Below the pieces are notes generated by a model that ran no database searches, was not told the origin of the DNA, and was given only the letters and a program-made list of their open reading frames with translations. This document shows positions 1 through 7,324 of a DNA stretch of 16,675 nucleotides, piece by piece. This DNA is from Alphaproteobacteria bacterium (GTDB lineage Bacteria; Pseudomonadota; Alphaproteobacteria; Rhodobacterales; Rhodobacteraceae). Position 1 is the stretch's first letter. Every line of letters starts with the position of its first letter. Location of the stretch: NCBI GenBank assembly GCA_003695135.1, contig RFIR01000070.1, positions 1 through 16,675 of the forward strand, read 5' to 3'. Position numbers and translations under genes: made by a program.

Positions 1-35
1 CCGCCTACCCGCCCGAGGAACGCATCGCCCGCTGA
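1..35 (+). CDS. C-terminal tail of an unidentified gene (partial)
   Basis: The first bases read on the plus strand from position 3 as AYPPEERIAR and then a TGA stop at 33-35. The residue mix is coding-like, and the stop lies 16 bases before the end of the convergent soxB, a usual spacing for a tail-to-tail pair. Eleven codons are too few to name a family. It could be a chance open frame; a minus-strand gene continuing downstream of soxB is the main alternative. Confidence 0.3.
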   Translation, partial: AYPPEERIAR

Positions 36-51
36 ACGCTCCGCCTGCGGC

Positions 52-1296
52 TCAATGTGCCACCGCGGCGGCCACGCTCTCGTCGATCATGCGGCCCTCG
101 CGAAACCGCTCCAGCCCGAACGGCCCGGCAATCGGATCCTCGCCGCGCGCGAGCAGTCCCGCCGTGGCCCAGCCCGAACCGGGGATCGACTTGAACCCGC
201 CCGTGCCCCAGCCGCAATTGACGTAGATGCCCTCGACCGGCGTCCTGCCGATGATCGGTGAGCGGTCGCCGGTCATGTCGACGATCCCGCCCCATTGCCG
301 CATCATCTTCAGCCGCGACAGCATCGGGAAGGTCTCGACCAGCGCGCGCACCGTCTCCTCGACATGGTGGAAACTGCCGCGCTGGGTATAGTTGTTGAAC
401 CCGTCCGCGCCGCCGCCGATCACCAGCTCTCCCTTGTCGGACTGGCTGATATAGCCATGCACCGTGTTGGCCATCACCACGATGTCGAGACAGGGCTTGA
501 TCGGCTCCGAGACCAGCGCCTGCAGCGCCACCGATTCGATGGGCAGGCGGAACCCGGCCATCTCGGCCAGCACGCCCGAATGCCCCGCCACCACCAGGCA
601 CAGCTTCCCGGCCCGGATCTCGCCGCGGGTGGTCGACACGCTGCGTACCCGTCCGCCGGTGGTGTCGATGCCGGTCACCTCGCACTGCTCGATGATGTCA
701 ACGCCGAGATCGGAGGCCGCCCGCGCATAGCCCCAGGCCACCGCATCGTGGCGCGCCGTGCCGCCGCGCGGCTGCCACAACCCGCCCAGCACCGGGTAGC
801 GCGGCCCGTGGATGTTGATGATCGGGCAGAGCTCCTTGACCCTCTCGGGTCCCACCAGCTCGGTATGGATGCCATTGAGCCGCGTGGCATGGGCGGTGCG
901 CTTCATCGCCCTCAGCTCGTGCTCGGTCTGGCACAGCATCATCACGCCGCGGGGGCTGAACATGATGTTGAAGTTCAGCTCCTGGCTCAGCGTCTCGTAG
1001 AGCGTGCGCGACAGCTCGTAGATCGCCGCCGATTCGTCCTGCAGGTAGTTGGATCGGATGATGGTGGTGTTGCGCCCGGTATTGCCGCCGCCCAGCCAGC
1101 CCTTCTCCAGCACCGCGACGTTGCGGATGTTGTGGTTCTTCGCCAGGTAATAGGCGGTGGCCAGCCCGTGCCCGCCGGCGCCGACGATGACCACATCGTA
1201 ATCGGTCTTCGGCTCGGGGCTGCGCCAAGCCCGGGTCCAGCCGCCATGATGGCGCAGCGCCTCGCGCGCCAGCGCAAACACCGAATAACGGCGCAT
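52..1296 (-). CDS. soxB: Sarcosine oxidase, beta subunit (FAD/FMN oxidoreductase)
   Basis: This is the catalytic subunit of heterotetrameric sarcosine oxidase, a cytoplasmic enzyme that oxidatively demethylates sarcosine to glycine and passes the one-carbon unit to tetrahydrofolate. The 414-residue product matches the family's usual size. It opens with the family-typical MRRYSVFALAREAL. A dinucleotide-binding GAGGHG glycine motif sits at residues 39-44 after a DYDVVIV strand. His183, in GGTARHDAVAWG, is the expected covalent FMN-attachment histidine by family knowledge. The C-terminal FAD-contact region reads GWGTGGFKSIPGSG. I chose ATG 1296 because a GGAGG Shine-Dalgarno (1302-1306) lies 5 bases upstream; an in-frame ATG at 1308 would add MEAR but has a weaker site. 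No soxD start is visible in the 51 bases downstream, and a plus-strand gene may end there, so the usual soxBDAG order may be broken. Confidence 0.9.
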   Translation of the reverse strand: MRRYSVFALAREALRHHGGWTRAWRSPEPKTDYDVVIVGAGGHGLATAYYLAKNHNIRNVAVLEKGWLGGGNTGRNTTIIRSNYLQDESAAIYELSRTLYETLSQELNFNIMFSPRGVMMLCQTEHELRAMKRTAHATRLNGIHTELVGPERVKELCPIINIHGPRYPVLGGLWQPRGGTARHDAVAWGYARAASDLGVDIIEQCEVTGIDTTGGRVRSVSTTRGEIRAGKLCLVVAGHSGVLAEMAGFRLPIESVALQALVSEPIKPCLDIVVMANTVHGYISQSDKGELVIGGGADGFNNYTQRGSFHHVEETVRALVETFPMLSRLKMMRQWGGIVDMTGDRSPIIGRTPVEGIYVNCGWGTGGFKSIPGSGWATAGLLARGEDPIAGPFGLERFREGRMIDESVAAAVAH

Positions 1297-1321
1297 TCTC
1301 GCCTCCATCCCTGCCAGGACG

Positions 1322-1340
1322 CCTGCCCGATCCTGCCCGA
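1322..1340. repeat. Short tandem repeat upstream of soxB
   Basis: CCTGCCCGA occurs at 1322-1330 and again at 1332-1340, so the unit repeats every 10 bases. It lies about 25-45 bases upstream of the soxB start, within the soxB-ccmI divergent gap. The roughly one-helical-turn spacing could suit a regulator, but low-complexity GC-rich sequence can give this by chance. Confidence 0.35.
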
Positions 1341-1385
1341 GCCACTAGCACCGCGCAAGCCCGGGCCATGGTCGCGAACCGGCGC

Positions 1386-1419
1386 CCTGCCGCCCGTTCC
1401 CGACAGCGGGCGCGGCAGG
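1386..1419. other. Imperfect inverted repeat in the soxB-ccmI divergent region
   Basis: CCTGCCG at 1386-1392 pairs with CGGCAGG at 1413-1419, and a short CCCG/CGGG extension lies inside with a two-base bulge. It sits midway between the divergent soxB and ccmI genes, where an operator would be expected. No T-tract follows on either strand, so it does not look like a terminator. Its function is not established. Confidence 0.3.
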
Positions 1420-1428
1420 ACTCGTGCA

Positions 1429-1457
1429 TTGAAGATGCCCCGCCCGGCGGATAGTGT
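1429..1457 (+). promoter_or_regulatory. Candidate sigma70-type promoter for ccmI
   Basis: TTGAAG at 1429-1434 and TAGTGT at 1452-1457 are separated by exactly 17 bases, the optimal spacing. The first hexamer matches the -35 consensus at four of six positions; the second matches the -10 at only three of six. The predicted transcript would start near 1464, just before the ccmI ribosome site and ATG at 1481. This also argues against the in-frame GTG at 1454 as the ccmI start. The call rests on visual matching only. Confidence 0.3.
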
Positions 1458-1480
1458 CGCGCACCTCTCGGGGACATCGG

Positions 1481-2848
1481 ATGGACATGACGCTCTGGAT
1501 CGCCATCTCCGTGCTGACCGCCGCCACGCTAGTCTGGCTGCTGGTGCCGTTTCTGGCCGGCCGCAGCAGGACGGCCAGCCGGGCCGAATACGACATGCAG
1601 GTGTTCCGCGACCAGCTGCGCGCGGTCGAACGCGACGTGGCCCGCGGCGTGCTGGGAGAGGCCGAGGCCGAAGCCAGCCGGACCGAGATCGCGCGCCGGC
1701 TTCTCGCGGCCGAGGCGGCGGCCGGATCGGAGGGCGCCGTGCGTACCTCGCCACGCTGGGCCCGCATTGCAGCGCTCGCGCTCATGTTCGTCATGCTGGC
1801 AGGGGCATTCCTGCTCTATACCGGCTCGCGAGAGGTTGTGCGCACGGCAGGGTTGAACGAGGAGGAAGTCGCTGCGCTGGAAAGGCGGCTTTCCTACGAC
1901 TTCGCGATACCCCTGCCCGCGCGCAAGATCCCGATAAAGGGCTCGCTCGTCTTCGACGGCATCGGCGCCCCCTATCTGCCCGACGCACCGCTCGAAAAGC
2001 GCCTTGCCGGCCGACCGAGTCAGGATGCTCTCGAACTCGCGGCAATGCAGAACGGCGTTCCGGCCCGGCCGGAATTGCCCGCCGACATGGCCGAGACCGA
2101 AAAGCTGGTGGACCGGCTCCAGCAGATCCTCGAGCAGCGCCCGAACGACCTGCGCGGCCAACGGCTGCTTGCCGGCGCGCTGACCGGGCTCGGCCGCTAT
2201 ATCGAGGCGCGCAAGGCATGGGAGCGCGTGATCGCCCTCGCCGGACCCGAGATCAGGGCCGAGGATCATGCGAGCTATGCCGAGGCGCTGATCCTTGCCG
2301 CCAACGGCGTCGTCTCGATCACTGCCGAGCGCGCAATCAGCGATGCCTTGCAACTCGATCCCTCGCTGGCTTCGGCGCGCTACTATGCCGGTATCGCGCT
2401 GATCCAGTCCGAGCGTTACCGCCAGGCCTATGCGGTCTGGAACCGGCTCCTCGCCGACAGCCCGCCCGACGCCCCCTGGGTGCCGACCCTGCTCAGCCGG
2501 CTCAGGCCGCTCGCCCGTGCCCTCGGCCGGCCCGAACCGAAGCTGGCCGCGCCCGCGCCGGGTCCGACGCAGGAAGACGTGCGCGAGGCCGAAAGACTCT
2601 CGGCCGAGGAACGCGATGCACGCATCCGCTCCATGGTCGAGGGGATGGCCCAACGGCTGGAGGATGAAGGCGGCTCGCCGCAGGAATGGGCGCGGCTGAT
2701 CACCTCGCTCGGCGTGCTGGGCGAGACCGAGCGCGCCGGAAAGACCTGGACCGAGGCGCGGCAGATCTTTGCCGACAAGCCCGATGCGCTGGCCATCGTC
2801 GACCGCGCCGCAAACTCGGCGGGCCTCGCCCCGCCGGCGCAGGAGTGA
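1481..2848 (+). CDS. ccmI: Cytochrome c biogenesis protein CcmI (CycH), apocytochrome chaperone
   Basis: CcmI binds apocytochrome c in the periplasm and presents it to the CcmFH heme ligation complex. The 455-residue product has the CcmI layout. The first membrane helix is at about residues 4-25. A charged cytoplasmic segment with the family-typical YDMQVFRDQL motif follows at about 37-75. The second helix is at about 95-115 (IAALALMFVMLAGAFLLY). A long periplasmic region follows, with TPR-like repeats around 205-330, for example RPNDLRGQRLLAGALTGLGR and then an EARKAW helix. Start ATG 1481 follows GGGGA by 6 bases; GTG 1454 and ATG 1487 are in-frame alternatives. It heads a cluster with ruvX 4 bases downstream. 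No other ccm genes are visible here, so the maturation system must be completed elsewhere. Confidence 0.9.
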   Translation: MDMTLWIAISVLTAATLVWLLVPFLAGRSRTASRAEYDMQVFRDQLRAVERDVARGVLGEAEAEASRTEIARRLLAAEAAAGSEGAVRTSPRWARIAALALMFVMLAGAFLLYTGSREVVRTAGLNEEEVAALERRLSYDFAIPLPARKIPIKGSLVFDGIGAPYLPDAPLEKRLAGRPSQDALELAAMQNGVPARPELPADMAETEKLVDRLQQILEQRPNDLRGQRLLAGALTGLGRYIEARKAWERVIALAGPEIRAEDHASYAEALILAANGVVSITAERAISDALQLDPSLASARYYAGIALIQSERYRQAYAVWNRLLADSPPDAPWVPTLLSRLRPLARALGRPEPKLAAPAPGPTQEDVREAERLSAEERDARIRSMVEGMAQRLEDEGGSPQEWARLITSLGVLGETERAGKTWTEARQIFADKPDALAIVDRAANSAGLAPPAQE

Positions 2849-2852
2849 GGCG

Positions 2853-3329
2853 ATGGCCGCGGCCATCAGCGACCTTCGGCAGGCACCGGAAACGGAACTG
2901 CCGCCGGGCGCGCTGATGGGGCTCGATCTGGGTGCGAGGACCATCGGCATTGCCGTCTCCGATATCCGGCAGAAGATCGTGACCCCGCTGAAGACACTGC
3001 GCAGAACCCGCTTCACCCGCGATGCCGAGGAACTGCTGGCGCTGGCCCGCGACCGGCAGGTGAGCGGTTTCGTGCTGGGCCTGCCGCTAAACATGGATGG
3101 CAGCGAGGGGCCGCGCTGCGACGCCACCCGTTCCTTCGCGCGCAGCCTCGCCCGGATGACGGACCTGCCCATCCTGCTCTGGGACGAACGGCTCAGCACC
3201 GCGGCGGCGGAAGAGACGCTGCGCGCCGCCGGGCTCTCGCATCGGCGCCGCGCCGAGGTGATCGACCACGTCGCGGCCGCGCATATCCTGCAATCCCTGC
3301 TCGACCGGCGGAGGGCAAGCCATGGATGA
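2853..3329 (+). CDS. ruvX: RuvX/YqgF family putative Holliday junction resolvase
   Basis: This is a small RNase H-fold protein of the YqgF/RuvX family. Family members have been linked to Holliday-junction cleavage and to processing of the 16S pre-rRNA 5' end; the sequence cannot say which role dominates here. Of 158 residues, the first strand GLDLGARTIGIAVSD (about 23-37) carries acidic Asp25. LGLPLNMDGSEGPR (about 75-88) is the conserved central loop. WDERLST (about 110-116) holds Glu112, and IDHVAAAHILQ (about 137-147) holds Asp138, completing the acidic active-site set. Start ATG 2853 has an AGGAG sequence overlapping the end of ccmI, 4 bases after its stop. Its own stop lies inside the following DUF1289 gene (an 8-base overlap), implying co-translation. 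Confidence 0.92.
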   Translation: MAAAISDLRQAPETELPPGALMGLDLGARTIGIAVSDIRQKIVTPLKTLRRTRFTRDAEELLALARDRQVSGFVLGLPLNMDGSEGPRCDATRSFARSLARMTDLPILLWDERLSTAAAEETLRAAGLSHRRRAEVIDHVAAAHILQSLLDRRRASHG

Positions 3330-3597
3330 CGCGCCCTGGCACCGCGACGAACCCGACAGCCCCTGCCAGAACGTCTGTCTCATCCATCCGCGGGCGCGCA
3401 TCTGCATCGGATGCCACAGACGGCCCGAGGAAATCGCCGGCTGGGCGCGGCTCGGCGCCGGGGAACGCGCGCGAATCCGTGCCGAGCTTCCCGGTCGCGC
3501 CCATCTGCTGCGCGCCGCCGCCAACCGGCCGTCGCGGAGAAAACCCGGGAAATCAGCGGCAAATCGTGGCGAAAACCCGGAATCAGGGTCAACTTAA
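3322..3597 (+). CDS. DUF1289 family small cysteine protein
   Basis: A 91-residue protein of the DUF1289 (YdhL-like) family, for which no reaction is established. Its hallmark is a four-cysteine core, here SPCQNVC (Cys15, Cys19) and CIGC (Cys28, Cys31), followed by the conserved EEIAGW segment. The CX3C plus CX2C spacing could bind a metal, which is inference. The ATG overlaps the ruvX stop by 8 bases, so it belongs to the ccmI-ruvX transcript. After about residue 70 the tail becomes basic and low in complexity (RRKPGKSAANRGENPES); part of it is encoded by a near-perfect direct repeat at 3539-3586. The tail may therefore be non-conserved. Confidence 0.82.
   Translation: MDDAPWHRDEPDSPCQNVCLIHPRARICIGCHRRPEEIAGWARLGAGERARIRAELPGRAHLLRAAANRPSRRKPGKSAANRGENPESGST
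3539..3586. repeat. Direct repeat spanning the end of the DUF1289 gene
   Basis: GAAAACCCGG is found at 3539-3548 and 3571-3580, offset by 32 bases. The copies continue as GAAATCAG and AATCAG respectively, so about 16 bases match with one or two extra bases in the first copy. The repeat encodes the non-conserved DUF1289 tail and lies just before a relatively AT-rich leader upstream of 3658. It may be a local duplication or a pair of binding sites for the downstream promoter; no function is shown. Confidence 0.5.
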
Positions 3598-3657
3598 CGC
3601 CTTGTTCACCTTGTAGACAAAGACTGGGGGAGCCAATGACGAGAGGACAGTTGCCGC

Positions 3658-4014
3658 ATGATGAAACTCCTCACTGCGCTCGTTCTTCTCGCCCTTCCCC
3701 TGATCGTGCCTGCGGATTCCTTCGCCCTGCCCGGAGTTCTGCTGGTATTATGCGCGATGTCGCTCGCCGCCGTTCTCCAACGACTCGGCATCCTGCGCCG
3801 CCTCGCCGTCTCGCTCTGGCTCATGCCGCTGGCGGCGCTGGGTATCTCGTCCGCAATCCTTGAGATGGACCACCCCGATACCGCCGCGATACAGGATGGC
3901 CGCGCGCTGGCGATTGTCGAAACCGCACCGATGAACAGGGTGGCGAATCTCCCTGCCCCTCGGCGGGACGGGGCGCGGACCGTATCGCTCGCATCGGCGC
4001 TCCCGGCACGCTGA
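3658..4014 (+). CDS. Possible small membrane protein of unknown function
   Basis: The 118-codon frame is not recognised as any family. Its first 75 or so residues are strongly hydrophobic, with two or three likely membrane segments: MMKLLTALVLLALPLIV near 1-17, PGVLLVLCAMSLAAVL near 25-40, and VSLWLMPLAALGISSAIL near 51-68. The last third (DHPDTAAIQDGRALAIVE onward) is polar. Starts at 3658 and 3661 are both possible, with AGAGGA at 3642-3647 as a somewhat distant ribosome site. A stronger site (GGGGGAG) precedes ATG 3636 in another frame, but that 75-codon frame has an arginine/proline-rich, poorly biased product. If 3658 is not real, the whole stretch 3598-4205 is non-coding. The remainder, 4015-4205, holds only a weak promoter candidate. 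Confidence 0.45.
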   Translation: MMKLLTALVLLALPLIVPADSFALPGVLLVLCAMSLAAVLQRLGILRRLAVSLWLMPLAALGISSAILEMDHPDTAAIQDGRALAIVETAPMNRVANLPAPRRDGARTVSLASALPAR

Positions 4015-4077
4015 CATCGTTCACCCGGTCGCGATCGGAGAAGCCCCGCCCGGCCCGGCGAGCGGCACAAAGCCCGA

Positions 4078-4107
4078 TTGCCGGCAACCGACCGGCTCCG
4101 CTAGCAT
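4078..4107 (+). promoter_or_regulatory. Weak promoter candidate for the exporter operon
   Basis: TTGCCG at 4078-4083 and TAGCAT at 4102-4107 are 18 bases apart, and each hexamer matches its sigma70 consensus at four of six positions. They lie about 100 bases upstream of the ATPase start, in the only non-coding gap before this operon. Identified by eye; other spacings in the gap may serve equally well. Confidence 0.25.
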
Positions 4108-4205
4108 GATCCCGTGATCGCGAAATCGGGGCCCGGCGCGGTCGGCGGCATGATCGCACCGGCTCCTGCAGCCCGTGCGGTCACGCCCGGGCAGAGGGCA
4201 TCGAT

Positions 4206-4964
4206 GTGACGAGCCTGGATCAGCATCAGGTCGAGGCGGGGACGGGCTCCGGGCATGCCACCATGCCCAGCTTCACCACACGCGGGCTGACCAAGGTCTA
4301 TGGCGAGGGGCGCTCGGCCGTTTACGCCCTGCGCGGCGTCGATCTGCAGATCCCGTCGGGCGAGATCGTGGTGCTGCTCGGCCCCTCCGGCTCGGGCAAG
4401 ACCACGCTGCTCAACATCCTCGGCGGTCTCGACCGCTGCACATCGGGCGAGGTCTTCTTTCGTGACCGCAACCTGACCGCGATGACCGATGCCGAGCTGA
4501 CCCGTTACCGGCGCAACCATGTCGGCTTCGTGTTCCAGTTCTACAATCTGATGCCGAGCCTGACCGCGCGCGAGAATGTCGAGCTGGTCACCGAGATCGC
4601 CGCCCGCCCGTTGGATGCGGCCGAGGCGCTGGCCCTGGTGGGGCTGAAGGAGCGGACCGATCATTTCCCGGCCCAGCTCTCGGGCGGCGAACAGCAGCGC
4701 GTCGCCATCGCGCGTGCCATCGCCAAGCAGCCCGACGTGCTGTTCTGCGACGAGCCGACCGGCGCGCTCGACAGCCAGACCGGCCGCGCCGTGCTGAGGG
4801 TGCTCGCGGATGTGAACGCGCGACTGGGCTCGACCGTCCTGATGGTCACCCACGCCGCCAGCACCGCGGCGATGGCCGACCGGGTGATCCACTTCGCCGA
4901 TGGCGAGATCCGCAAGGTGGTGCGGAACCGGACCCGCCTGCCGCCCGAGGAGATCGAGTGGTGA
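4206..4964 (+). CDS. ABC transporter ATP-binding protein (MacB/LolD/DevA type)
   Basis: This is the cytoplasmic ATPase of an FtsX-type ABC system. The 252 residues contain Walker A GPSGSGKT (59-66), the Q-loop at Gln111 (FVFQFYNLMPSLTARENV, typical of MacB/LolD/DevA ATPases), signature LSGGEQQR (158-165), Walker B VLFCDEP (178-184) and switch His216. It is equipped to power mechanotransmission rather than classical substrate import. Start GTG 4206 has AGAGGG about 7 bases upstream. ATG 4263 (MPSFTTRGLTKVYG) would remove 19 non-conserved residues and is a fair alternative. The stop overlaps the start of the permease gene, showing translational coupling. It differs clearly from the LivG/LivF ATPases further right. 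Confidence 0.93.
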   Translation: MTSLDQHQVEAGTGSGHATMPSFTTRGLTKVYGEGRSAVYALRGVDLQIPSGEIVVLLGPSGSGKTTLLNILGGLDRCTSGEVFFRDRNLTAMTDAELTRYRRNHVGFVFQFYNLMPSLTARENVELVTEIAARPLDAAEALALVGLKERTDHFPAQLSGGEQQRVAIARAIAKQPDVLFCDEPTGALDSQTGRAVLRVLADVNARLGSTVLMVTHAASTAAMADRVIHFADGEIRKVVRNRTRLPPEEIEW

Positions 4965-7324
4965 GCCCGCTCGACCGCAAGCTGGCGCGCGATCTGTGGC
5001 GCATCAAGGGGCAGGCCGCCGCCATCGGCGCGGTGATCGCGGTCGGGGTGATGCTGCAGGTGATGATGTCGGGCCTCATCGTCTCGCTGGGCGAGACGCG
5101 CGATGCCTATTACAGCCGCTACCGCATGGCCGACATCTTCGCGCCGCTGACACGCGCACCCGATCACATCGCTGACCGTCTCGCCGCGCAGCCCGGCGTC
5201 TCCACCGTGCAGACCCGCGTGACCGGCCGCGCGCTCATCCACATCCCGACCCAGATCCTGCCGATCCAGGCCCGGGCCATCTCGCTGCCCGATCTCGGCC
5301 GCCCGGCGCTCAATGACGTCTATCTCGCCGACGGGCGCATGCCCGAACCCGGCCGCCGCGACGAGATCCTGCTGTTGCGCAGTTTCGCCGTGGCCCATGG
5401 CCTGCACCCGGGCGAGCGTCTGGACGCGACCATGAACGGGGCGCGGCGCAGTTTCCGCATCGTTGGTCTGGCGCAGAGCCCGGAGTTCCTCTACCCCACC
5501 CCGCCGGGCGAATTCGTGCCCGACGATGCCCGCTTCGCGGTGATCTGGATGCGACGGGCCGGCATCGCGGCCGCCTTCGACATGAAGGGCGCCTTCAACG
5601 AGGCCCTGCTGACGCTGGCCCGCGGGGCCGATGAGGATGCGGTGCTCGCCGCGGTCGATCGGGTGCTCAAACCCTATGGCGGCTCCGGCAGCTACGCCCG
5701 CGCCGATCAGCTGTCCAACCGCTACCTGTCAGAGGAGATCGGCGGGCTGCGCGCCATCGCGGTCGGTGTGCCGCCGGTCTTTCTCGCCGTCGCCGCCTTC
5801 CTGCTCTACATCGTCATCGGACGGATGGTGCAGGCCGAACGCGAGGAGATCGGACTGCTCAAGGCGTTCGGATACGGCAACACCCGGATCGGCGTGCATT
5901 ATTTCAAGCTGATCCTGATCATCGCCACGGTGGGCGCCGGCTTCGGCTGCCTCGGCGGCATCGTCAGCGGGCGGGGCATGGTCATCGTCTATACCCATTT
6001 CTTCAAGTTTCCCTTCCTCGTCTTCCAGCTCGACCCGGCCTCCTTCGTCAGCGGCGTGACCGTCAGCATCCTCGCCGCCTCGGCCGGCGGGCTTCTGGTC
6101 CTGCGCCGGGTGTTCGCCCTGACCCCGTCGGAGGCCATGCGCCCGCCTGCCCCGCCGAGCTACCGGCACAGCGGGCGGATCGGCGCCGGGCTGATCCGGT
6201 TTCTCGATCAGCCCAGCCGCATGATCTGGCGCCGCCTGACCCGCCAGCCGGCACGCATGCTCGGCGCCAGCTTCGGCATCGCCTCCGGAATGGCGCTGTC
6301 GGCGGGGATGCTCACCATCTATGCCGGTTTCGATCGCGCCATCGAGCTGACCTTCGCAGTGCTCGACCGCAGCAAGCTGAAGGTGAGCTTCGTTCACCCC
6401 GTCGGCGAAAAGACGCTTCTGGAACTGGCGCGCCTGCCCGGTGTCGACCGGGTCGAGCCTGTGCGCTACGTGCCGGTCATCCTGCGGAACGGGCAATTCA
6501 CCCGCCGCGGGGCGCTGACCGGCCTGCCCCGGCAGTTCGAGCTCAATCGCGCGCTCGATGCCGACATGCGCCCCATCCGCCTCACCGGCGGCGGCATCGT
6601 GCTGTCCTCGGTCCTGGCCCGGCTGCTGGCGATCCGGGCCGGCGAGACGCTGCGCGTGGAGGTGCGCGAGGGCCGCCAGCCGGTGCTGGAAATCCCCGTC
6701 GTGGGTATTGCCGAGACCCTGCTCGGCACGCCGGCCTACATGGATCTCGAGGGCCTGAACCGCAAGCTGCGCGAGCCGGGACGGGTCTCCGGCGCCGCGC
6801 TGATGATCGACGAGGCGCGGCGCGACGACATCTACCGCGCACTCAAGGGCATGCCGGTTGTGGCCGGCATCTCGCTGAAGGATCAGGCGCGCCGGGCGTT
6901 CCAGAAGATGATGGATCAGGGGGCGGGCGCGACACGGTTCATCATGGGCGCGATCGCCTTCGTCATCACCTTCGGCATCGTCTACAACGCCGCCCGCATC
7001 GCCTATGCCGAACGGGCCCGCGATCTGGCCAGCCTGCGGGTGATGGGGTTTACAAGGGCCGAAACCGCCTATGTCCTGCTCGGTGAACTGGCGGTGGTCA
7101 CGCTCATGGCGCTGCCGCTCGGCACCGTGATGGGCTATTTTCTCTCCTTCGGGCTGGCCGCGCTGTTCTCCACCGATCTCTACCAGATCCCGGCCTATAT
7201 CCAGCCGGCAAGCTTCGGTCAGGCCATGCTGGTGGTCATCGGCGCCGCCATCGTCTCCGGCTGGCTGGTCAAGCGCGATCTCGACCGGACCGACCTCATC
7301 AGTGCGCTCAAGACACGGGAGTGA
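4958..7324 (+). CDS. FtsX-family ABC transporter permease, duplicated 8-TM form
   Basis: A 788-residue inner-membrane permease with two FtsX/MacB-type halves. Half one has a helix at about 20-43, a periplasmic domain at 45-265, then helices near 268-290, 315-340 and 362-384. Half two has a helix at about 433-457, a periplasmic domain at 460-655, then helices near 660-680, 705-735 and 755-772. Coupling-helix segments recur as EREEIGLLKAFGYG (294-307) and ERARDLASLRVMGF (685-698), a direct sign of duplication. MacB and DevC have one such half (4 TM) and dimerise, so this protein may form the full channel alone. Start GTG 4958 or 4961 overlaps the ATPase stop. The neighbouring adaptor implies export or envelope transfer; the substrate is unknown. 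Confidence 0.9.
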   Translation: MVSPLDRKLARDLWRIKGQAAAIGAVIAVGVMLQVMMSGLIVSLGETRDAYYSRYRMADIFAPLTRAPDHIADRLAAQPGVSTVQTRVTGRALIHIPTQILPIQARAISLPDLGRPALNDVYLADGRMPEPGRRDEILLLRSFAVAHGLHPGERLDATMNGARRSFRIVGLAQSPEFLYPTPPGEFVPDDARFAVIWMRRAGIAAAFDMKGAFNEALLTLARGADEDAVLAAVDRVLKPYGGSGSYARADQLSNRYLSEEIGGLRAIAVGVPPVFLAVAAFLLYIVIGRMVQAEREEIGLLKAFGYGNTRIGVHYFKLILIIATVGAGFGCLGGIVSGRGMVIVYTHFFKFPFLVFQLDPASFVSGVTVSILAASAGGLLVLRRVFALTPSEAMRPPAPPSYRHSGRIGAGLIRFLDQPSRMIWRRLTRQPARMLGASFGIASGMALSAGMLTIYAGFDRAIELTFAVLDRSKLKVSFVHPVGEKTLLELARLPGVDRVEPVRYVPVILRNGQFTRRGALTGLPRQFELNRALDADMRPIRLTGGGIVLSSVLARLLAIRAGETLRVEVREGRQPVLEIPVVGIAETLLGTPAYMDLEGLNRKLREPGRVSGAALMIDEARRDDIYRALKGMPVVAGISLKDQARRAFQKMMDQGAGATRFIMGAIAFVITFGIVYNAARIAYAERARDLASLRVMGFTRAETAYVLLGELAVVTLMALPLGTVMGYFLSFGLAALFSTDLYQIPAYIQPASFGQAMLVVIGAAIVSGWLVKRDLDRTDLISALKTRE

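Noticed and set aside
295..2667. 790-codon plus-strand open frame
   Set aside because: It is antisense to soxB and then runs in a different frame through ccmI; its histidine/arginine-rich product has no recognisable motif. Long shadow frames are expected in GC-rich DNA.
5016..5130. Signal peptide on the FtsX permease
   Set aside because: The first hydrophobic stretch is the first membrane helix of an FtsX half and is repeated in the second half near residues 433-457; no cleavage motif is expected.
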